From positions 343,668 to 368,667 of the forward strand of contig NW_004754917.1 in NCBI RefSeq assembly GCF_000188695.1: 25,000 nucleotides of DNA. The letters are read 5' to 3'. This stretch comes from Salpingoeca rosetta (lineage: Eukaryota; Opisthokonta; Choanoflagellata; Craspedida; Salpingoecidae). The notes below the pieces were generated by a model. That model was not told the origin of the DNA and made no database searches. It worked only from the letters and a program-made list of their open reading frames with translations. Below, piece by piece: positions 19,810 through 25,000 of the stretch. Numbering within the stretch: the stretch's first letter is position 1; each line of letters starts with the position of its first letter. The position numbers and the translations under genes were made by a program.

Positions 19810-20830
19810 ACAACTCCTCCACTCCTCCACTCCTCCTTGCAGTACCCGCTGGACTGCGTGGATGTGCCGACGTCCATCCGCCACGGCCTCCCCGTCGCGT
19901 CGTCGTCCGCAAACAGCAGCGGCGGCAGCGGCAATAGTGGTGCCGGCAGCAAGAAGAAGGGCGGGGATGAGGTGAGCAAGGCAGCGCGCTTGCTGGACGA
20001 TCTCAATCTGTCCGAATACAAGGCCCGCCTTCTCTCTCGCGGCGTCACACACGAAGGTGCGCTGCGGAGGGTGTGAGTGTGCGTGTGTATGCGTGTTTGT
20101 GCTTGCGTGTGAGTGTACTGTTTCCCGTTTACCGATCACCACCACGCACACGTTGGCGTTTCCCTCACGCTCACACCTCCACCTCACCACACAACACCGC
20201 TCCTCCTCCTCTTCCTCCACCTCCTCCTCTTCTCCACGTCATCATCATGATCATGGTCGTGGCAGCGCTGCTGACGCTGTCGCTGGCGGAGTTGAAGGCG
20301 GTTGGCCTGAGCAGCCCGGCCTCCCGCCATCGTCTCATGCAGTTCCGCAAGAAGAAGACGAGTGGCAAGGAATTCCAGCAACGCCTGTTTGCACAGGGTA
20401 GCTGCGTGCTGTGCCAGGGTGTGGCGGATGGCAAGTGCATGCCTTGCGGTCACGTTGCCGTCTGCATGCAGTGTAACAAGGCCTATCTCAGCCAAACGTG
20501 CCCTGTGTGTCGCAAGAATCTGAAGAGTAAGTCTGGTGTGCCTCTGCTGCCGCTGCTGCTGCTGCTGCTGCTGCTCTGTGTGCGTGTGTGTGCGTGTGTG
20601 TGTGTGTGCGCGTGTGTGTGTGTGTGTGTGTGCGTGCGTGTGTGTGTGTGTGTGGTTGCTGTGTCCCCTGTTTGACAATGCTCTCTACATGCACGCTCAT
20701 ACCCGCATGTGCACACCCACGCACACACGCTCACGCGCACACGCACGTGTCGTCTCATTATGTTGTTGTCGCATCACTGCTTGCAGGTGTTGTTCCTGTC
20801 AACCCAAGTGCTGCAGCAACATCATCGTAA
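14670..20830 (+). CDS. Cys-knuckle/poly-Q/SAM/RING protein, probable E3 ubiquitin ligase
   Basis: Twelve exons: 14670-15344, 15584-15647, 15947-17355, 17614-17727, 18010-18072, 18242-18297, 18476-18579, 18822-19234, 19622-19732, 19843-20056, 20266-20526, 20787-20830. They total 3528 nt, 1175 residues and TAA, all phases consistent. The start at 14670 is the first ATG; a second in-frame ATG lies 15 nt on. Residues 1-225 are mostly Ala/Gln/Ser-rich. Residues 229-413 hold 34 cysteines arranged as seven tandem C-x(2-3)-C-x4-C-x(2-3)-C units, probably binding zinc. Next come a long Gly/Lys-rich linker, a poly-Q run (about 659-689), alanine-rich helices (about 690-830), a Ser/Asn/Gly linker, a SAM-like domain (about 1053-1105; [21 protein letters not shown]) and a C-terminal C3HC4 RING (C1121, C1124, C1135, H1137, C1141, C1144, C1153, C1156). 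RING plus SAM recalls LRSAM1, but the N-terminal half is different. E3 activity is inferred from the complete RING ligand set. Confidence 0.87.
15389..15416. repeat. Tandem GCAT repeat in intron 1 of the RING gene
   Basis: About seven GCAT/GCAC units, each self-complementary as ATGCAT, lie in intron 15345-15583. This intron begins with the donor GTGTGTGTG. Confidence 0.85.
15781..15945. repeat. CA microsatellite reaching the acceptor of RING gene exon 3
   Basis: Interrupted then pure CA runs up to the acceptor: the AG of the 3' splice site at 15946 is the last step of the repeat (ACACACAG). It fills the 3' half of intron 15648-15946. Confidence 0.93.
15947..16446 (+). other. Coding region for the tandem cysteine-knuckle array
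   Basis: This part of exon 3, with exon 2 (15584-15647), encodes residues 226-413. The units are C236-C248, C261-C273, C282-C293, C317-C328, C343-C354, C370-C381 and C402-C413. The last five all have exact C-x2-C-x4-C-x2-C spacing, for example [12 protein letters not shown] and [12 protein letters not shown]. Other cysteines lie between units. I recognise no named family. Confidence 0.75.
17182..17271 (+). repeat. (CAA)30 coding repeat, polyglutamine
   Basis: Thirty consecutive CAA codons, then CAG, lie in the reading frame of exon 3 and give 31 consecutive glutamines, preceded by QQQQH. The run sits between a Lys/Gly-rich linker and alanine-rich helices. The use of CAA rather than CAG is uniform across the tract. 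Confidence 0.93.
17470..17611. repeat. TG microsatellite reaching the acceptor of RING gene exon 4
   Basis: Interrupted TG fills the 3' half of intron 17356-17613 and ends in the acceptor TGTGTGCAG. Confidence 0.9.
17770..17838. repeat. (TG)34 microsatellite in intron 4 of the RING gene
   Basis: A nearly perfect TG tract lies about 40 nt inside intron 17728-18009. A shorter TG run (about 17968-17998) lies near the acceptor. Confidence 0.93.
18314..18348. repeat. (TTTG)n microsatellite in intron 6 of the RING gene
   Basis: About eight TTTG units lie just inside intron 18298-18475. The same intron ends in eleven C followed by AACAG. Confidence 0.93.
18697..18800. repeat. CA microsatellite in intron 7 of the RING gene
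   Basis: A CA tract of about 104 bp with one CGCA break lies in the 3' half of intron 18580-18821, ending 21 nt before the acceptor. Confidence 0.93.
19235..19490. repeat. TG microsatellite beginning at the exon 8 donor of the RING gene
   Basis: The donor GTGTGTGTG is the start of a TG array about 250 bp long with TGAATG and TGAGCG variants. It fills two thirds of the 387-bp intron 19235-19621. Confidence 0.92.
19768..19807. repeat. CA microsatellite in intron 9 of the RING gene
   Basis: A pure CA tract in the 110-bp intron 19733-19842, followed by a tandem ACTCCTCC pyrimidine run before the acceptor TTGCAG. Confidence 0.92.
20545..20654. repeat. (GCT)n and TG microsatellites in intron 11 of the RING gene
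   Basis: A (GCT)n run (about 20545-20575) followed by interrupted TG lies on the donor side of intron 20527-20786. That intron starts with the consensus donor GTAAGT. Confidence 0.9.
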
Positions 20831-21426
20831 TGGCTGTGTGCGTGTGTTTGTGTGTTCATGTTTTGTTTTCGTACGAACCCCAATGAACCATCTCCGCCCT
20901 CAATGCCATCGCTGCACCCCACGCGCTTGTGAAACGATGACGCGGCTGTGTGCGTGTGTTTGAGTGGAGGTGGGTATGACGGCAATGTTTCACTACAGCG
21001 GCAAACGACAGGCAGCCATTCTGAACACAACAACACGACAATGCATACAACCAGTCATTCATCATGTACACGCAATCGAAAGTGAGACATGATAACAAAG
21101 GTGGAACAAGCTGTTGTTCTCTCTGGGCGAGCGGGAAGAAACAAGAGAGCGAGAATGACAAGAGACTGACAAACAAGGCGAAGGCACACCAATCGAGGGC
21201 GCTTTGCGTGTTGTGGTGGTCATACATCCAACCAACACAACAACAGGCACGCGACATCATGAGAAACAACAGCACGAGAGAGACGGAGTGGAGTGTCATG
21301 GGCAAGCAATCCACACCCCTCAACACACACACACACATCACATTACAAAAAAAAAAAAAAAAACCAACGAAATGGAACAAGGTGATCTGATATGAAAGAC
21401 AAGACGACTGGGAAGAGAATGTGGCA
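20831..21426. other. Intergenic region between two convergent genes
   Basis: These 596 bp separate the stop codons of the plus-strand RING gene and the minus-strand membrane-protein gene, so both 3' UTRs must lie here. A run of 17 A occupies 21347-21363. I saw no AATAAA on either strand. Open frames of 60-110 residues on both strands have no recognisable domain. No gene is called. Confidence 0.55.
21347..21363. repeat. A17 homopolymer
   Basis: Seventeen consecutive A on the plus strand lie 64 bp past the stop codon of the minus-strand membrane-protein gene. In that gene's transcript they would read as U17 in the 3' UTR. Confidence 0.95.
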
Positions 21427-22520
21427 TCAGTACTTGTAGTTGACAGACCGCCGGCTGCGAAGGCGGCGTGACGCAAGCGCGGAGCCGGGCGACTTGGGGC
21501 CAGGCGCCTCAAACTGGCCGAGGCAAGGAAGCAAGGGAGGAGGGGCAAGGTGTGTGTGTGTGTTTGTGTGGCGGTCGTGAGAGGGATGATAACAGCTGGC
21601 GCAGGTAGGAATAATAAGGAAGAGCATGTGTAAACACACACACACACACACACAACACACAACACACACACAGGCCATGACGATCGGCTGCGCTTACCCG
21701 CAAGCCCTTGGGGATCTTCTCCTCGTCAATTGGGGAGCGAACAAAGTAAGACTTCTCTCCACTACTCTTCCCCTCACCAGCGCCCTCCTCCTCTTCCTCC
21801 TCCTCCGTCACCATCTCGTCCACAATCTCGTCATCATCCTCACGCGCGTGTCCGCTGTCCTGCTGCTCAGCGCCAGCATCGCCGCTGTCATCGCTGTCGG
21901 CACCGCGTTCCATGCCCGCCTTTGGTGATGCAACCTTGGGCGCGCGGCTGCGGCGGCGGCGGGGAAGAGCAATGTCACGCTTCTTCAGGGACTTGAACAC
22001 GTTCACGGGCTGCTGCTGGCTTGCGGACACGTCCTCCTCCTCAATGTTTGTCACGCTCGATTTGGGCAATTGAATTGTCTTCAAGTCGTCCTCATCCTCC
22101 GCGTCGCTCACAAGCGACTCGCCGCCCTGCTGTGCACATGTGTGTGTGTGCATGTGCATGTGTGTGTGAGTGTGTGTGTGTGCGGCGCGTCAGCGTATTG
22201 AGTGGACTTGGGCAGTTTCCCTTACCAAAGCTCCCACAAGCGAACGACAGACACACATAGACACAGACACAGACACAGACACACGCACATGCACGCACAC
22301 ACACGCACAGAGGCATACAACCAACCAACCTTTGCCTTTGGCGTGGATGCGACGGGACCAATGGCGCCCTCGTCCTCCTCACCGCCCGGTGTCGACTCAT
22401 CATCGCTCTGCAGGTCCTCAAGTCCCATCGACTTCACCGTCACCGCCGCCGCCGCGTCCTGCTCTCCTGTCGTCTGTGCAGCCGTCGTGGAGCGGAGGTG
22501 CCTGGCACATGCGTGCGTGC

Positions 22521-22611
<91 letters not shown>

Positions 22612-24329
22612 TGTTGCAAGCGATAAACGCAAACTTGAGTTGGTGCGTGTCAACGCGACTCCTTGTGCATATGGTGTCGCATCAACAAAACAAACTCACT
22701 GGATGATGAACCAGGTGCTCACTGTCCAGAAGAGATAGGCAATGGACGCAATAGCGACGACAGAGGCTGCGATGGCGTTGAGCGTTGAGCGTGGGTGTTC
22801 ATAGCAGATGTGAGGTGGCGCAATTGCAAGGTGTAGCACAAAATAGCAAGGTGAGCAGACACAACAAACGCAACAGTCAGAGCGCGCACACACACACACG
22901 CACACACGCACGCACACGCACGCACGCACACGCACACGCACGCACACACACACACACACACACACTTGAGAAGGAGCAGAGGTAGCGAAGAAGGGCGGCC
23001 ACGAGAGCGGAGACAATGGCAATGTTTGAAAAGTCGTCCTGGAAGCAGCGGTTTCCCTCGAGGGAGAAGAACCCCGTCACCACCGCGGAGATGAGGATGC
23101 CCATCTGCACGCCACATGACACGTGGCCAAACGCAGGTGTGTGTGTGTGTGTGTCGAAGTGAAGTGAGTGAGAACATTTGCCAGCGAGTTGAACGACAAC
23201 ACCAACAGCAGCAGTGCGCGCTTGCTTCGAGCAGGCGGCAGGCAAGATAGCTTTAACAGCAGGATGCGGCGGTTGATGGCAGCAGCCAGGGGCAGCGGAA
23301 ACAGCCACAATCCACAGGGCGCACCTTGTGTGGGACAAGGAAGGCACCAATTTGCTGCACGGGAGCAAGGTCCTTTGTCTCGGCCACCTCAACGCTAAGG
23401 TTGTTGGAGAGGATGAGGCCAAGATAGACCTGCCATCAACGCAGCATGTGCACAGCAGAGTGAGCACATGGAAACAAAGAGGAGGACAGAGTCGACAGCG
23501 GAAGCACGCCATCGTTAACGTGTTGTTCACGAGCAGCCTTGAAAGCAACAGTGGGTGCGGCTGCCGTTGGATACAGAACAGCGACGCTACCATGAGGGAA
23601 CACGTACGGTGGCAAGGGGCACGAAGAAGAGGAGGTACATCTGGTCACGCATTTGACGGAACGCCTTGCGGTCCCACGGCTGCATGCTGAGGAACCCCAT
23701 GGTCGCTGTTACCGCACCCATGGCCCACGTGCTGCACATTGTTACACCGGAATTGAGGGTAAGTGAGTCCCGCGGACGTATAACAGCACGGCATCAGAAA
23801 CAAAGAACAGAAGAAGGGGGGGGGTTGTGGTTGATGGGGGATGAAGGCAAGTAGAAGACAAGCAAGAAAGCAGTGGATTGTGCTGGGCGCAGAAACGTGG
23901 TGCAACGCGTAGCAAACGTCCGGAGCAATCTCTCCGCGCGACTGCCACTTCACGCACCTTCTGAAGAGCGAGTCCATGAGGCCTTCGTACCCAACGACAA
24001 TGCTGTCCTTGGGCACCTTCACGGTCACGTTGTTTGCCAGCAGAAACGCTGCCGAAAGCACACACCCCAGCGTGAGGCATGTTTCTATTTCACACACGGG
24101 GTGTGCACGAACACGCACAAGGCTGACAGACTAGCTGACAGACCACAGGCACACAGACACACAGACAGACACACAGACTAGCTGACAGACACACAGACTA
24201 GCTGACAGACAAGCACAAGCACACGCACAACACACAAACACACACAAGCGCACACACATGACCACGACTCGCACCTGCCAGTGTTGCTGTTGTGAAGAAC
24301 ACAACGGTGATGTTCAGTTTCTCCAACAT
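21427..24329 (-). CDS. Six-pass membrane protein with long acidic C-terminal tail, family not recognised
   Basis: Nine exons: 24329..24275, 24048..23958, 23731..23608, 23429..23325, 23104..22966, 22766..22700, 22501..22330, 22126..21698, 21513..21427. They total 1269 nt, 422 residues and TGA, with all phases consistent. The start at 24329 was chosen for its strong context (CCACCATG) and because it opens directly into a hydrophobic helix. Predicted membrane segments are at about 6-26 (ITVVFFTTATLAAFLLANN), 50-65, 78-98 (MYLLFFVPLATVYLGLILS), 113-141, 151-170 and 173-193 (SVVAIASIAYLFWTVSTWF). Residues 195-422 are disordered and hydrophilic: acidic clusters (DAEDEDD, DDDEIVDEM, TEEEEEEEG), a basic patch (LPRRRRSRAP) and a basic C-terminus (RRLRSRRSVNYKY). 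Glu- and Ser-rich patches suggest a phosphorylated cytosolic or nucleoplasmic tail. The gene converges with the RING gene and diverges from a plus-strand gene at 24737. The exact first exon is the least certain part. Confidence 0.78.
21547..21672. repeat. Opposed CA and TG tracts within one intron
   Basis: Intron 21697-21514 of the membrane-protein gene has CA at about 21635-21672 (sense TG, donor side) and TG at about 21550-21568 (sense CA, acceptor side). The two can pair in the transcript. Confidence 0.85.
22143..22312. repeat. Opposed TG and CA tracts within one intron
   Basis: Intron 22329-22127 of the membrane-protein gene has CA/CAGA at about 22250-22312 (sense TG, donor side) and TG at about 22143-22183 (sense CA, acceptor side). 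It has the same arrangement as the neighbouring intron 21697-21514. Confidence 0.87.
22511..22611. repeat. TG microsatellite in an intron
   Basis: GCGT units pass into a TG tract of about 84 bp. On the sense strand this is a CA tract ending about 10 nt from the acceptor ending GCCAG at 22502. Confidence 0.93.
22886..22965. repeat. CA tract coinciding with a splice donor
   Basis: On the sense strand this reads GTGTGTGTG from the first base of intron 22965-22767 of the membrane-protein gene. The donor is part of the repeat. Confidence 0.9.
24106..24265. repeat. CA/CAGA microsatellite with a 20-bp tandem minisatellite
   Basis: Intron 24274-24049 contains interrupted CA and CAGA units. At 24171-24210 a 20-bp unit (ACACAGACTAGCTGACAGAC) occurs twice in perfect tandem, with a partial earlier copy near 24123-24142. 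Confidence 0.88.
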
Positions 24330-24574
24330 GGTGGATTGTCTTGTGAAGCTGTCGATGACAACGAGGCTGTGTCTCGTGGTGGTCGAAGCAGCAGAGCGAG
24401 CAAGGACAAGAGGTGGAGGGAAGCACAGCGGCACAGCAGTGGCTGTTGTTGTGGTTGTTGTGGCAAACGGCAAAAACGAAAATTTGGGCGGCGAAATTCG
24501 CACAATTTCTGCTGACTCAGCACATCCAAGATGAGCACTGTGACGCGACAACAGGTGCATGTGTGTGTGTGTGT

Positions 24575-24626
<52 letters not shown>

Positions 24627-24736
24627 ACCTTCATTGGGTTCTTCTGATACGTTAGTTTGTTTCCCCGTGCTTCCCATGGCCCAATCACGCTCACATTGGC
24701 ATTCATTTGTGTATGTGTGGTGTGTTGCGTGGTGAC
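24330..24736. promoter_or_regulatory. Divergent intergenic region with a long TG tract
   Basis: These 407 bp lie between the start codons of the minus-strand membrane-protein gene and the plus-strand partial gene, so both promoters should be here. A TG tract of about 65 bp (24561-24625, with one TATG break) sits near the middle. No TATA element was seen. Assignment is by position. Confidence 0.5.
24561..24625. repeat. TG microsatellite between divergent genes
   Basis: An alternating purine-pyrimidine tract with a single A interruption, the clearest such repeat in the window that lies in presumed promoter DNA rather than in an intron. Confidence 0.93.
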
Positions 24737-25000
24737 ATGGCAGCTGTGACACAGCGCCACACGGACACACACGAGCCAACGCTCGCACGCAGGCAGGACG
24801 CGATCCGCTCGGTTAGACACACACACACGCACACCCTTGCATGTGCTTACGTTGAAAAATCGATTGGGTGCTTGTATGTGTTGCATACCCCCCCCCCCTC
24901 TTCCTCACCTCCGTGCAACTTCAACCTGTTCAACTGTTTGTCTGCAGGACATTTTCTACTTCTTTGAGGACCATCTCAAGGATGAATTCCCAGCGGAGTC
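24737..25000 (+). CDS. 5' part of an unidentified plus-strand gene
   Basis: Two exons are proposed: 24737-24811 (25 codons from an ATG in strong context, GACATGG) and 24955 to the right edge. The intron 24812-24954 has donor GTTAGA and a textbook acceptor: a C11 tract, mixed pyrimidines and TCTGCAG. Both joints are phase 0. The resulting start is polar (MAAVTQRHTDTHEPTLARRQ), followed by DAIRSDIFYFFEDHLKDEF, which looks helical. Only about 40 residues are visible, so no family can be named. The second exon is better supported than the first. The reverse strand of this stretch is also open in one frame, so a minus-strand exon is a weaker alternative. Confidence 0.5.

Noticed and set aside
20856..21671. 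Minus-strand frame of about 270 residues across the convergent intergenic region
   Set aside because: It crosses a poly-A/T run and intron sequence, begins in Cys-Val repeat, and is in a different frame from the last exon of the membrane-protein gene.
24628..24702. Minus-strand open segment starting MNANVSVIGPW as a first exon of the membrane-protein gene
   Set aside because: Its in-frame donor (GTGCAC, phase 0) does not match any acceptor phase ahead of MLEKLNITVV. A phase-2 donor GTATCA would work, so it is not fully excluded. The CCACCATG start at 24329 needs no extra exon.

Overview
The window is nuclear DNA from an intron-rich eukaryote. Six of the seven genes recognised are split by introns, every intron begins GT and ends AG, and the proteins include an ortholog of the animal/fungal polyadenylation factor WDR33/Pfs2. 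The compact gene spacing, the intron density (up to 12 introns of about 110-500 bp per gene), the secreted LRR and EAR-like proteins and the close co-linearity of WDR33 with animals fit a unicellular holozoan, most likely a choanoflagellate. That assignment is an inference and no database was searched. The most visible feature of the raw sequence is a dense set of (CA)n/(TG)n microsatellites. These lie almost entirely inside introns and intergenic DNA and create many long spurious His-Thr and Cys-Val reading frames.

Layout. On the minus strand, from right to left: an 11-exon gene for a divergent P-loop GTPase-like protein (5127-9868), a single-exon secreted protein with a coiled coil and EAR-like repeats (3394-4833), and a secreted leucine-rich-repeat protein that runs off the left edge (1-2622). 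The GTPase-like gene shares a 103-bp bidirectional promoter region with the WDR33 ortholog on the plus strand (13 exons, 9972-14133, 504 aa). WDR33 is followed by a plus-strand gene for a 1175-aa cysteine-knuckle/poly-Q/SAM/RING protein, a probable ubiquitin ligase (12 exons, 14670-20830). It converges on a minus-strand gene for a 422-aa six-pass membrane protein with an acidic tail (9 exons, 21427-24329). That gene diverges from a plus-strand gene of which only the first two exons are present (24737 to the right edge).

The exon models were built by hand. For the genes complete within the window, all exon phases match at the joints and the summed exon lengths are exact multiples of three with no internal stop. 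For WDR33, co-linearity with the human protein as remembered gives an independent check on most joints. No shared pathway links the seven genes. WDR33 acts in mRNA 3'-end formation, the RING protein probably in ubiquitination, and the two leftmost genes at the cell surface or in the secretory route.

The most unusual observations are: a tandem array of seven C-x(2-3)-C-x4-C-x(2-3)-C knuckles in the RING protein; sense-strand TG tracts at intron 5' ends and CA tracts at intron 3' ends, which could pair and bring splice sites together; a splice-donor class of the form GT[A/G/C]CG in 18 of 43 introns; and sense-strand C9-C11 tracts confined to the 3' parts of introns. No tRNA, rRNA, transposon or CRISPR array was seen.
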